Assembly: GCA_019022495.1 (NCBI GenBank)
Contig: JAFEKR010000003.1
Location: 2,480,001 to 2,544,000 of the forward strand
Length of the DNA: 64,000 bases
Source of the DNA: Epichloe hybrida
Lineage: Eukaryota; Ascomycota; Sordariomycetes; Hypocreales; Clavicipitaceae
Reading direction: 5' to 3'
Shown here: positions 48,100 through 58,971 of the stretch, piece by piece
How positions within the stretch are numbered: the stretch's first letter is position 1
Layout of the letters: every line of letters begins with the position of its first letter
The notes under the pieces: generated by a model
Seen by the model: the letters and a program-made list of their open reading frames with translations, nothing else
Databases searched by the model: none
What the model was told of the DNA's origin: nothing
Made by a program: the position numbers and the translations under genes

Positions 48100-48330
48100 T
48101 GTTAGGGAGAGCTCCCTTAAAGCATAGGTTATATAAGGGCAGCGCGTATTAATAGGGATAAAATATAAGGTTAGACTTTAGTAAATATAATATATTAGAA
48201 GTACCTCTGTAGACTAGTTATTACTATAGCGCACTATGTACCTTTTAGGTACAAAAGTTAGGTGCTGTCTGCACCTCTGATTGACCAAATTGAACGCTTT
48301 CTATCATCCTTTTACACCCCTACCTTGACA
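48100..48330 (+). repeat. 3' LTR of the copia element
   Basis: Starts TGTTAGGGAG and ends TACCTTGACA. Here the left half is mutated and the right half is intact, the mirror image of the 5' LTR. Confidence 0.95.
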
Positions 48331-48554
48331 AACACACTGCCACACCACCACGCCAGGGCGGGAGGCTGACCCAAATAGTGCCAAGTATTGCGGAGCCCTG
48401 GCGCGTTCAACTTGTTGGCGACTCTTTTTTCGAACCTCAACCTCTTGCAGCAGCATCATCAAAATTTCAACAAGAATTCCGCCACTCGGAAACTTGTTGC
48501 GCATCAACAAATCGAAGCGTGGGTTTTTCTTTCTTCAAACATAAACCCATCGCA

Positions 48555-49864
48555 ATGTCTGACTCCGAAGAGCCCCACGAGGAGCTCGATGGCATCGGTG
48601 ATGACCTCTTCGGAGACGAAGGCGACGATGACCTGCCGACGACTTCGAAGGAGAGCGTCCTCGATGATGATGATCTAGCGTCAGACCCCGACGAAGATCC
48701 CGACGCAAGGCAAAGAGCTTATGAAGATGGCGACAACCAACCCCATGAGACGCGAGACAGGGTTGTCATGGCGACACAAACGTATCGTCATCACATTCCC
48801 AAACCTAAAGATGGAACGGTATGGCACGCCAAGATATTCCATAGCCACTAGAGGGTCGAAATGAGCTAACGTTCTCCGAACAGCTTCGCGTCATGCGTGT
48901 GCCGAAGTTCATTAAATTTCTGCCCGAGGAGTACGTTGCAGCCAACTTCAAACCGTCTGAATTCGACATTGCCAATGCGAAATCGGATAGTCATATACAT
49001 GTCGCACGCGTGCGCAAAGATGAAAGCACGGGAGATCTCCAGAGTAACACAAACATTTATCGCTGGAGTGATGGCTCATTGACCATTTCTGTTGGTGGTG
49101 AGCACTACGAAATACAAAAGAAAGCCCTCGCTCCAGGCCCTGGCAAGCCGTACAATGAGCTTCATGATGGCCACTACTACGCCGCTGCGGCCGAGCTCAG
49201 TAGCAACCTTCTCATGACCGTGGGGCATTTGACAGAGCAGTTCAACATACGACCAAACAAAGCAGTTGGAGACGATGCCTTGGCAGCCTTGGCCGAACGG
49301 ATGGCCCAAGCTAGCAAATCCGCAAACGATGGCGACAACATCATTCGCACCACCAGAGATCCTGAACTGCAGAAGAAGCAGGCTGAAATGGCAGAGAAGG
49401 AGAGGATGAAGGCTCAGCGTAGACGCGAAAATGCCGCCTTGAAGATGGATGGCGGACTGGGACGCTCAAGCCGTGGAGGTCTCTCAATTGGAGATTTGGA
49501 GAGTGGACGGGGCTACGGATCTGGACGAAAGAGAGGCCCGCCTGGCTCCACCAAACCCAAGAGACATCGGCCAGAGTATGACTCTGATGACGATCTGCCT
49601 CAGGGTGTTGGACGGCGTGAGGACTATGACATGGACGATGGGTTCTTGGTTGGCAGCGACGATGAAGAGATGGACAGTGGAGCGGAAGATGATGACGAGG
49701 ATGAACTTTTGGATGATGATGAGGATGAACGGCCAACTCGAAAGAAGAGGCAGAGGACCGCTGAACCGGATAATGACGAGGATGCTGAGGGAGACGAGAT
49801 AGATGGTGCTGAGCCGTCTTCCAGATCGAGGCGGCGAAATGTCGTAGACGACGACGATGAGTAG
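48555..49864 (+). CDS. LEO1: RNA polymerase II-associated Paf1 complex subunit Leo1
   Basis: Exons are 48555-48818 and 48884-49864 (414 aa) with a phase-0 intron. The start MSDSEEPHEELDGIGDDLFG opens an acidic N-terminus. The conserved Leo1 core runs from LRVMRVPKFIKFLPEEY through IYRWSDGSLTISVGGEHYEI to the AAAELSSNLLMTVGHLTEQFN block. A basic Arg/Lys stretch (KKQAEMAEKERMKAQRRREN) and a long Asp/Glu-rich tail with KKRQR follow. PAF1C travels with Pol II and directs H2B ubiquitination and H3K4/K36 methylation. The upstream copia LTR ends only 224 bp before the ATG, so it may overlap the promoter. Confidence 0.93.
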
Positions 49865-50558
49865 AAGTCGACAAGACATCATCATGCAGACGGAAGTGTG
49901 GGCAACTAATGGTCTGGGAGGCCCGCTCAACGTGTAAATCTGCTTATTATCTACATTGGGCGTTGAAGAAGACGAATGGAGCAAAACGATGATGTATTGG
50001 CTGCGATGGCTACGCATCGCAATATCATAGTCTCACGATGCGTTCAACAATCAAAAGCCACTAACTAGGTGCTTTCTGCGGTGACTCTTGAACAAGGTAG
50101 TGGTTGACCCATCTCTAACCATGAGAGATTAAACGGCAATGGCAACTGAGAGAGCTAGAGGGCATACATACTGCTACATTGTTCAACAAAAGTTGTCGAA
50201 TTTGGGCTGATCAAGCAACGTGAACTTTGCAGGTGGGGGCGGACGGTATCCGCTTGGACTTGGGCTGGTCTCCATCGCCATCAATGATCATCGACGATCA
50301 GAAAAACAGACATCATCATCACATGCTTAGACCCAGCATCCTCCCCAAATTGCAAGCCAACAAGCCCACACCAGCTCGACCGCTCCCGAGTCGCACCGCC
50401 AAACTCCGGAGCACATCAGCAACGCAAACCGGGAAGCCCAAAAATGCTGCGCAGCTAATCTTCTGTATGTAGAAAGATCAAGCTCTATCAACGACCCACC
50501 CTCATCATCGTCACTTCCTTCTGCATGGTGCCCGTGATCCCTACACCCTCGGCATACC
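49865..50558. other. Intergenic region LEO1 to patatin-like gene
   Basis: 694 bases of mixed sequence. No supported gene is seen. Confidence 0.45.
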
Positions 50559-52463
50559 ATGGGGGCGGTCCTAGCTGTCTGGAGGGTCATTGTGGACGTG
50601 ACAACCTTTTGGTTCAAGGTGGGTTTCCGTTTCTCATCTTCCCCCCCTTTCATGTTCTCTGTGGCATGATGGACTCGCCCATGGCACCTCTCCTAACGCC
50701 GGCGCAGAAGCTTGTGGGCTGGTATACCGGCGAACATCCTGTCGACCTGTGGCTCAACTTGCTGCGCAATGCGGAGACTTTTGAGGACTGGGAGGAGGCT
50801 GCTCTTCACTTGGATAATCTGCTTGGGCTAGATCTCTGGTAAGTCATGTCGTTGCTGTGGAAGGAGGACTGGGAATTTGACAAGTCTTGCCATTGCAGGA
50901 GGAACAACCCTACTTCAGGATACTATGACTGGAGGCTCATAACAGAACGACTACAATCTCTCGTCATTGCTCGAGAAGAGAACCACTTCCAACAGCTGGT
51001 CAACCTCCTCCGATCCGGCCTTGTTCGAAATCTTGGAAACATCACTGTACCAAGGTTATACAATCGATCCTTCTCGGGAACGAAATACCTCATCGAGGAG
51101 TACATATCTCAGGTGGCAGAGTCCGTGCAAGATATCAGCACATTACCGACGACATTCATGTCCAATTCGCAAGGGGGCGGGACAGTTTTGACAAACCAGA
51201 TGAAGCTCGACTTCATACACGACACAAGGCAGGCGTTCGGAAGAAGCACGTTGGTTTTGCAAGGAGGCGCGATATTCGGGTTATGCCACCTCGGCGTGGT
51301 AAAAGCTCTGTTTGTGCGTGGTCTTCTCCCTCGCATCATCACGGGGACAGCTACCGGAGCTCTGATCGCCGCGCTGGTGGCCATACACACTGAAGAAGAA
51401 TTGCCCAACGTCTTCACAGGCGAGGGAATTGACGTCTCAGCGTTTACGAAGAACAGGAGCGAGGGTGGGCATGTTCACCAGCAGACATTCGATTCGAGAT
51501 GGGCAACCCTGATGCGACGAGTTCGACGCTTTTCAAAAGAAGGGTACTTCTTGGACGTGACGGTGCTGGAAGATTGCGTGAGGGCCAATGTCGGGGATCT
51601 GACTTTTGAGGAGGCGTACAATCGCAGCAAGAGGGTTCTCAACATCACCGTCGCTACAGAAGGCCAAGGTGGAGTGCCGACTCTCCTAAACTATATCACG
51701 GCCCCAAACGTGGTGAGTGCTTCCAAGACAATCCGCCGATGTGCACGAAGCGCAGCCGGTCAGTCATTAACCTAGTCTACTCTCGCAGTTGATATGGACC
51801 GCAGCAGTGGCGTCGAATGCGTCCTCGTCATCCCTATACGGCAGCCGAAAAGCCACCATTCTCTGCAAAGACGTCCACGGCAAAATCGTCCCATGGGCGG
51901 CAGCCAACACGACCGACTTTCGCCACTGGACACACGTATCTTATACCGACCGAGACTCTCCTCTCCAACGAATCGCCGAGCTCTTCAACGTCAACCACTT
52001 CATTGTCAGCCAAGCCCGTCCTTATCTCATTCCTTTCCTGCAATCTGACATGCACGGTCCCTCTCTGGTCGAGTCACGGAGTAAGATTACCCAGTTGTCA
52101 GCCTTCATGGTCCGCATGGTTGGTCTCGAAGTCCGACACCGCCTCCGCCAGCTCGACACGCTGCAGCTCTTGCCGTCTAGCATCCGGAGATTTTTAGTGG
52201 ACGAGCGGATACCTGCTGCGTCAATGACATTAGTCCCAGAGGTGACGGCGGGCGATTTCATACGCCTCCTGGAGATTCCCACGAGGGAAACGCTAAACTA
52301 TTGGATCTTGAGGGGCGAAAGGAGCGTTTGGCCCGCTGTGGCGGCGTTGAGAATCAGGTGTGCCATTGAAAATGAACTGGATAGGTCGTATCAAGTGGTC
52401 CGGAAGCTGAAGGCAGGGGATCTGAGGAGAAAAGGAAGCGTGGCCGCGGGGGAGGAAGAGTAA
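50559..52463 (+). CDS. Patatin-like (Tgl3/4/5-type) protein lacking the usual catalytic Ser and Asp
   Basis: Proposed exons are 50559-50618, 50708-50838, 50899-51712 and 51789-52463 (559 aa), with phases consistent. The first exon (MGAVLAVWRVIVDVTTFWFK) is hydrophobic and membrane-like. An alternative start in another frame at 50525 or 50672 would add MMDSPMAPLLTPAQ instead, so the N-terminus is uncertain. Next come a helical domain (WLNLLRNAETFEDWEEAALHL) and the patatin core. The oxyanion loop is intact (LQGGAIFGLCHLGVVKAL), but the nucleophile motif reads GTATG (Ala215) instead of GxSxG. The region preceding LFNVNHFIVSQARPYLIPFL has VSYTDRDSP where Tgl proteins carry Asp-Gly. Active relatives are triacylglycerol lipases of lipid droplets; this copy may be a pseudoenzyme. 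Confidence 0.82.
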
Positions 52464-53133
52464 CAGTAGGCGTCCTGCAATTTGCGGAGATGACATGCAT
52501 GCGTGGAGCCTTGTCCTGTCACGGTGGCCCTCTTTAGGGTGCCTTTTGTATGTCTTGCCATATATTGCCGAGGTGCCTTGCTGGTACTGTACGGATTAAA
52601 GCGAAGGTATATCTGGCTAGGCGTCTCGCCCCTGCGCTTTTCGCTTTACAGTACCAGCAAGGCACCTCGGCAATATATGGCAAGACATACAAAGGCTCGG
52701 CATTCTGGCTGGAGTTGGGTTGGCAACATATAATTTTCTGTTGCGCGCAAGACGCCACTTTCATGCTGTTTATCGTGGGAACATATGATTTCAAAATTTT
52801 ACTATACTGTTGAAGTTCTAGATATGACTTTGGAGGAGAGGTGGTTAGAGCCCGGCGATAACCAAAAGAAGTGGGGCGTGGCACGATTACTGGGGATGGC
52901 TGTGACGGCTGTGGCTATCTAACCGCACGTTTATAACGAGGCTTGACACACCCCGCAGCCACACACAGTGTTCCCACGAGCTTGACCATGCCTGCACGAG
53001 TTCCATATTAACAACTTCTACTTTTTTCTTTCATCAGCAGCACATCTGACCCCTGCTCCTCGCTCGCAACAGGCCTTTGATAAATTCCCGTGTCCCCCTG
53101 GTCTATGTTCGAAAAGGGAATGAATCGAGAGCC
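52464..53133. other. Intergenic region with large inverted repeat
   Basis: 670 bases between the patatin-like gene and the zinc-cluster gene. A 143-bp hairpin sequence is annotated separately; otherwise no feature is seen. Confidence 0.5.
52548..52690. repeat. Perfect 44-bp inverted repeat (143-bp hairpin)
   Basis: Arm 52548-52591 is the exact reverse complement of 52647-52690, separated by 55 bases. Pairing partly continues into the loop (aaagcgaa with ttcgcttt) and past the base (ccttt with aaagg). No target duplication is obvious. It could be a MITE or a transcribed small-RNA hairpin. Confidence 0.9.
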
Positions 53134-55974
53134 ATGACTGACATTCAGCCCACGAGTGTTTCCGTCGACGATTTTCAGCACGACGCTGCTTACAATCGAT
53201 CTGCCTGCACTGAATGTCAACGTCGGAAACAAAAGGTGAGTAAACCTCTCGCCGGATTCACCCATGGACTCGCCTGGTACCAAGTGTGGTTTAATCTACC
53301 AATGCGGGCGTATTTGCATCTCGACATGTACGAAAAGCGCCCTGTGCCAAGTCGCTACATCTAAACACACTTGGGCGAAAGGGATACGAGCACCATCCGA
53401 GTTGCTTTTTCATGTAGTCATCACTGACTGTCAATTTTTGCGACCCAGTGCAATCGAGAATGGCCGTGCGACCGCTGTCAACGACGCAAAATTGCCGATG
53501 AATGTCGCTACAACTACCCGAAGCCGGCACTGGATGAACCAGCCCACGACTTGACAGAGAAACTCAAGCGATCCCATGATGATTACACCAGCAGAGGGAC
53601 TGCCGAAGGGAAAGGTGAAGAGGATGGCCTTGGATTCGATGCCCTGGCCACCCGTCTCTACGCCACACTAGGAATTGATCATGGAGTGGTATGTTCGCCT
53701 GTCTGCCGTCCCGCCAACGTAGATGGGGATGTTGCAAGTTGTCACAGCACCCGGGCAATGAAGTGTTTTGGCTAATACGGCTTACCGGCACTCTGCAGAC
53801 CGAGCAGCCCGCACCAAAGCAAGATTATGTCGATGCCGATTCATCACTCCAGATGCAGCGAGTGCTGAAGCTCCTCCCTCAACGACAATCCATGGGTAAG
53901 GTGCTTTCCTTTCTAAGACTACTCACTCGCTGTATTGCTGGCATATGCTGATTCCCCGCTGCCGTACCGCAGACATTTTGATGCAGAATTTTCTCAGTGA
54001 CATAAATTACCATTACTACATCATATCCTCCAGTCTTCCTCCAAGACTATCACATTTGGTCGGCTCAAAAACAGACCGACTATCACATTTGGTGGGAACG
54101 GCGGCTCAAAAACAGACCGCTATCACTGCAATACACGTGTCTGCTGACCATCATCTGCGCCTGTGCTTTGCAACATGTGGAGCCTGCGAGTGAAAAGTCT
54201 TTCGAGAGAGAACTAGGAAACACTTTGGACGTGGTCTCCGATCAGCTTCATGCGGCCATGAGAGAGCTAGCAAGTATAATTCCCGTTGGACACTATCACT
54301 TTTTCAACGTACAGCGGCTTTTGCACTCATGCTACTGGTATAAAGCCGAGGCCAAGTTTCTCGAAGCATGGCACGTTTTGAGTGCTGCGATACTGGAAGC
54401 TCGAGAGTTGGGGTATCACAAAGAACCTCATCCGGGCAGCGTCACGGACTTTGACCTGGAGATGCGAAGGAGGCTTTGGTGTATCTTGGACACCTGGGAC
54501 TGGTACTAGATATCCTCCCTCTCTCTTTTTTTTTTTTTTTGTGCATATTCTCAAAGCGCGAAACTAACAGCAGCATCTTGCTAGGCAAATCTCTTCCGGC
54601 CTTTCCAGACCAAAGATCATCGATCGCACTGATTGCGATGCTGAGCTGCCCAAACTGACCCTCGAGGGTCACATAGTTTCTCCCTTGCTTCATATGAAGA
54701 TGCAATCCCGTCTGACCCGGCAATTGGCATCAAGATTCAGCGCGCCCAAGAACATTATTGCACCTGCTGAAGTCCAAGAATACAAAGTCATTATTGAGAA
54801 ATGGGTTGATCAGTTTCCGCCGGAATATTCATTCGAGAACCCAGACACGAGCAAAGACCAAAAATGTCCTTGGCTCTTTGCGCAGAGATTTTATGTATAT
54901 ACCATGGCGTGTCTCTTGATTCTTAATCCCATCCGGCACTACATGGTGAAGAAATATACTTGGGAATCTCCTCATGATGAGCTCAAGATTCGAGATGTGG
55001 GAATATGGTACTCTCTGAAGCTCATGAAGACGCTGCGGTCGTGGGTGGACAAGGTCTATAATCGCGACGGGCGATTGCATTTCATTATATTTTCCATTTT
55101 CGATACAGCCGCCATGCTCTGCACCGCGGTTCTCAAGGACACCGAACAGACTATTGTGAATCGGCAGCAAATCCTGTCCGCCATCGGAGATGCTGTGGAT
55201 ATGCTGAGAAAACTAAACACGATTTCCAAAACCTCGAAAACGTCGTACGATATTCTTGAGCGACTCGTGAGAAGATTGCCAGAGAACGTGCTGCGCAATG
55301 GTTCAGAGCGACAGATGAAGCGACCAAAGGTCAAGGCCAGATCACCAGCGCTGTCCGGTACGGGATCGGCGTCCGTGGCTCATCAACAGTCGGCTACAGG
55401 TCTGGTTTCGCAACAGCCTGCCATTCAGCCCCAACTGATGGCGCAAAGGGCAACCACGTCTGTCACGTCACAACAAGTGCAGCCTCTCGTGGCGGCGCCG
55501 ATACTGGCGGCGCCGACGACAACTGTACCTACGAACAACACAGCACCACCGAGTCATATAGCACCACATCAATACAACTATGACGGACATGAGTTTGCGC
55601 AGCGTCAACATGTGCCTCAGAACATTGGCTTCATGGCTGTTGAGGGCCATTCGGCATCCGCCGCGCCGAACCTTGGACACTATGTCGAGCAGCAGCCCGT
55701 GTGGTCGGGCGCATCCGCCGGGACAACACCCACGGGCTCGGAAGATCAAGATCTCATGGCGTCTTTCTCTACCACACAGGAGCCGGGGGGTGCCGATGTG
55801 GATCCGTACCAGCAAGGAGTTGCTGATCCGGGCCCAGATTTCAATATCGAAAACCTTTCGGACGCTCAGTTAGGGGAGCTCGCACCATTATGGAACTGGC
55901 ACTCGACCAACTTGGATTTTCCCAACATGCCTCCGCCTCCGAATCATCCAAGTGGCTATGCAAGTCGTATGTGA
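53134..55974 (+). CDS. Zn2Cys6 fungal transcription factor, frame disrupted
   Basis: Exon 1 53134-53235, exon 2 53449-53688, exon 3 53799-53895, then a block 53973-54502, and the last exon 54585-55974. Exons 1 and 2 form the binuclear cluster (ACTECQRRKQK-CNREWPCDRCQRRKIADEC), with all six Cys and the C-x2-C-x6-C-x5-C-x2-C-x8-C spacing. The block 53973-54502 begins in one frame (ILMQNFLSDINYHYYII) and continues in another (FLQDYHIW...ERRLKNRPLSLQ) after about 54028. The middle region is the fungal-specific regulatory domain (CSYWYKAEAKFLEAW-like helices, RRRLWCILDTWDW). The C-terminus from about residue 620 is Gln/Ala/Pro-rich. Targets are unknown. A two-base deletion or sequencing error would explain the frame change. 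Confidence 0.75.
54045..54118 (+). repeat. 33-bp in-frame tandem duplication in the zinc-cluster gene
   Basis: 54045-54077 and 54078-54118 both begin gactatcacatttggt and end ggctcaaaaacagacc. The first copy lacks 8 internal bases of the second. It adds 11 residues (DYHIWSAQKQT) ahead of the conserved DYHIWWERR. Confidence 0.9.
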
Positions 55975-57154
55975 ATGCATGATGGGGGGAAGCAAAGCTC
56001 GTCCGGAGACCACCAAGGGCTGGGGCCAATAGAGAATCGACAAGCAGAGGCTATTTTTCTGGGCTTTGGATGGGATGGTGATGAGACAACAGACAGCGTG
56101 AACAGGAAGGAGTAGGGAATCGGCATGGAGCTCGTTGTAGTACAAGTCACCAACACGTAAAACATGCAGTTGTGATTTTTTTTCAATCATTGCAGTCACT
56201 GTCCGTTGCTACTGTCCGATGTGCAAGTGCAAGTCGAGGATTCAATTCGTTCCAGGGCCCGGGTTGCCTGCCTGCCTGCCTGGGCATGCATGGCCAAACA
56301 TGGGCCCCGTACATGTGCGGAGTACGGAGGTACATGCCGACCTACCCTGCAGCTTATCTGAACATTGTGCCTGCGCCCCCTCGCTCATGTCCAATCAAGA
56401 GACGATCGTGTCATCCATCCTTGCTCGAGTCAGTCCTCCGTGCGTGCCCGTCATGGCGACGTCGTGACACTTGCGTCATTGCGCATGGACAGAAACTCGG
56501 GGTTTTTTTTTTCGCTGTGTGTATGCGGATCAACGTGATGCGAAGGCACCCGTGTCCTGTCATCGGGATATTGTGGGGACATAATGTTGGAAAATTTAGA
56601 CAGAGGACGGTTGGTTAACTCTGTTGGCTTCCCCCACTCCGCCTTTTTTTTTTTTTTTTTTTTTTTTTTTCCATCTATCCTACTCCACATGCGGGGTGGG
56701 CGTTGAAGATGCAGATCCGCAATGGTCCGCGCCATTATTATGTTGTACACAGAAAAGTCTCCCACAGGTGACAGGAGGGTCCACCAGTTGTACCATTCTG
56801 GAAGGGATTCGAGTCTGCTGTTATTGGGATTTCTTTGACTCGGCGCAAGACAACTTCAACTAGACACAAGTCGCCATGAACAGAACGCAGTGCACTCTGG
56901 TTGACCACATGTTAACAATTTTTTGTATTATGCATTACTAGCGGCAGGCCAAACAGAGAAATTCTAATCTCCACAGAGGCTCACCAGCAAAAATGGTTCT
57001 TAGGCAACCAGGTTGTATGTTCAAGAAGTCCCTCCAATAAACCGCCTGTAGGAAATTAATATTATACTAAAGAAGCTCGCCGCGTCGAAACAGATGAGCC
57101 GCCCCTTGCCCTGCGCAGATACCTTGCTCAATAAGTTATTACGCCTCGAGCAGT
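55975..57154. other. Intergenic region, simple repeats
   Basis: 1.2 kb between two converging genes, no supported gene. It has a cctg repeat (56268-56281), a cggagtacggaggtac motif at about 56318-56333, and a 27-T run at about 56644-56670. Confidence 0.45.
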
Positions 57155-57994
57155 TTATCCGAGGTAAGCGAGTGCAGCAACGGCACCGGCAACGAGAGCC
57201 AGGGGAGAAGCACGGCCACCAGCGTTAGGGATGGTGGTGGTGGCGTTTGCAGTGGTTCGGGTAGAGGTGGATTGCTCGGCTAAGCGGATTGAAAAAGAAA
57301 ATTACTGTTAGTTGCCATGTTTCTCGCTGGCCGAGGGAAGGAGGGTTTAGACAGGGGTGGCTGTTTCTTACAGGTGGTGGTGCTAGGAGCAGAGGTAGTG
57401 CTAGGAGCAGAGGTGGTGCTAGGAGCAGAGGTGGTGGAAGCGCTTGAAGAGTTGGTGAAGGTGGTCGCCGAGGTAGATTCAGTCGCAGACCGGGTGCTGC
57501 TGTCAGTGGAGGAAGCAGTTGAGGAGCCGCTGGCGGAAGAGGCAGAAGGAGCAGTGGTGCTAGCGCCGGAGGTGGCAGCAGAAGTAGAGCCAGTGCCGGT
57601 GTAGGCGAACTGCTTGCTGTAGTTGTTTTCGGTCGGGTCGGCGTTGCTGGTGATTCTGAAGTTGTAGGTGCCGGAGCCTACATCCGAGGGGGTGAAGGTG
57701 AATGAATCACCAGTGGTGGCGGCTGTGAGAGAACGTCGAGAGTTTGGCAAGGTCAGTCTCGTGCAGCAGTCGATAAGTCTGAACACATGGAAGTCACTTA
57801 CAGGTCAAGACCTTGACGTCCTTGGTGTTGGTCGAGGGACCGTTCTGGAGAGCAATGGTGCAGCCGCTCTGGCAGTTGTTGAACTTGAGGGTGAAGCTCT
57901 CGCCCTCCTTGACCACGAAGTCGTTGTTCAAAAATTGGGGCTGGGCGGCCATGGCAACAGTGGCCAGAGCAGAGAAAACGACGGCGTACTTCAT
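57155..57994 (-). CDS. GPI-anchored Ser/Thr-rich cell-wall protein (Kre9/Knh1-type N-domain)
   Basis: Exons are 57994-57802, 57722-57372 and 57279-57155 (222 aa), with phases consistent at both introns. A signal peptide (MKYAVVFSALATVAMAA) is followed by a compact domain of about 100 residues, FVVKEGESFTLKFNNCQSGCTIALQNG through GSGTYNFRITSNADPTENNYSKQF. This is the beta-sandwich found in fungal Ser-Thr-rich GPI proteins of the Kre9/Knh1 superfamily. A long Ser/Thr/Ala stalk includes three SAPSTT repeats. A C-terminal hydrophobic tail (ASPLALVAGAVAALAYLG) after PNAGGR fits a GPI signal with an omega site near Asn/Gly. It is probably a wall or plasma-membrane surface protein with heavy O-glycosylation. 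Confidence 0.88.
57380..57433 (-). repeat. 18-bp coding tandem repeat x3
   Basis: Three near-perfect copies of gtgctaggagcagaggtg (plus-strand view) encode the Ser-Ala-Pro-Ser-Thr-Thr repeats of the wall protein stalk. Confidence 0.9.
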
Positions 57995-58776
57995 TGTGAA
58001 TGGATTATGAAGATGAAAGGTGAAGTGAGTGTGGAGGAAGAGAAAATATGAGCAAACTGCGGAACTAAGAAAGAAGAAAGTAAGTTAGCTGAAACGTTTC
58101 TTGCTTGATGTTTGTTTTCTAAATCTTCACTGGCCCATGCATGCCCTCGTCAATCTAGCGATGTGCCCCCCCCCCCCCCCTCCTTTTTGCCCGCGCTAGC
58201 GGCGAGTGGCGTACGTCGAGTCATCGGCAGCAAGCAAACAAAGCAGTTGCGACTCGACTCGATGGCTCCCGACAGCGAAAAAGGAAGGAGCCACGGCCAT
58301 AGGCAGGAATAGGCAGGAATAGGCAGCCAGCCTTGACCTCTTAGGGCTGAAGAAAACGAGCGGCCGCGGTGCGGTGTGACGAAACACTTACATGTAAATT
58401 AATAAGCGAGGGTGTTACGAAAGATGAGGATGACAGGTTTCGAAAAGGTACAGAGGAGTTGGAGCTGAGCGCGCGAGGTAATGGGGCGCGCCCCCGGATT
58501 CAAATAGATTTTCACGCTTGCAAGTTGCTTTGCCAGCCGGATGGATATATTGGATTGTGGATGAATGAGGCGGCAAATTATCCACATCTGGGCCAGACCA
58601 GACAAGGCTTGTCTTGTCCCCCCCTTTCCCTTTCTCCACGGCCGAGGCGCATCCTTCGTTACATTCCAGCAAAATGATAATACTACTCGCACCACGCTCC
58701 TCACTCACTCACTCACAACAAATCACAACAAATCACAACAAATTAAAATGTCCTCCTGCCTACCACGCCGCCGCGG

Positions 58777-58971
58777 ATGTGGATGCTCGCGGCAGCAAAC
58801 CAACGGAAGCGAGAGGGGATCGACCCTTTTTTGAACTGGGTTGTCCACACCATCCACCAGAAAGGAAAGACAGAAGCCGCCCAAATTTGGGGAAAGAAGC
58901 CTCTGGGGGAAGCCCGTGTCATCCTTGAAGAAGGACTTCCCGCTGGACAAGACAAGACTATTGAATATTAA
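58777..58971 (+). CDS. Possible small hypothetical ORF
   Basis: 64 codons from ATG 58777 (MWMLAAANQRKREGIDPFLNW...GQDKTIEY). It is preceded by a repeated caacaaatca leader and by another ATG at 58748 in a different frame (28 codons). The composition is not obviously random, but nothing is recognised and no intron is supported. Weak candidate. Confidence 0.25.
   Translation: MWMLAAANQRKREGIDPFLNWVVHTIHQKGKTEAAQIWGKKPLGEARVILEEGLPAGQDKTIEY

Larger units (their letters stand above)
40566..48330 (+). mobile_element. Ty1/copia-type LTR retrotransposon, RIP-degraded, with nested insertions
   Basis: Two 231-bp direct LTRs (40566-40796 and 48100-48330) are flanked by a perfect 5-bp target duplication AACAC (40561-40565 and 48331-48335), so the insertion is structurally complete. 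A purine tract aaggggggt sits just before the 3' LTR. Order of domains gag, protease, integrase, RT, RNase H identifies Ty1/copia. The interior is extremely AT-rich, with stops mostly at former Trp and Gln codons, the RIP pattern. Without the nested element the copy is about 5.6 kb. It separates the antiporter stop (165 bp) from the LEO1 ATG (about 225 bp). Confidence 0.93.

Noticed and set aside
41090..48100. Short open frames in the AT-rich block as separate genes
   Set aside because: All lie in the RIP-degraded retrotransposon or its nested element; the one readable piece (47266-47487) is RT-derived.
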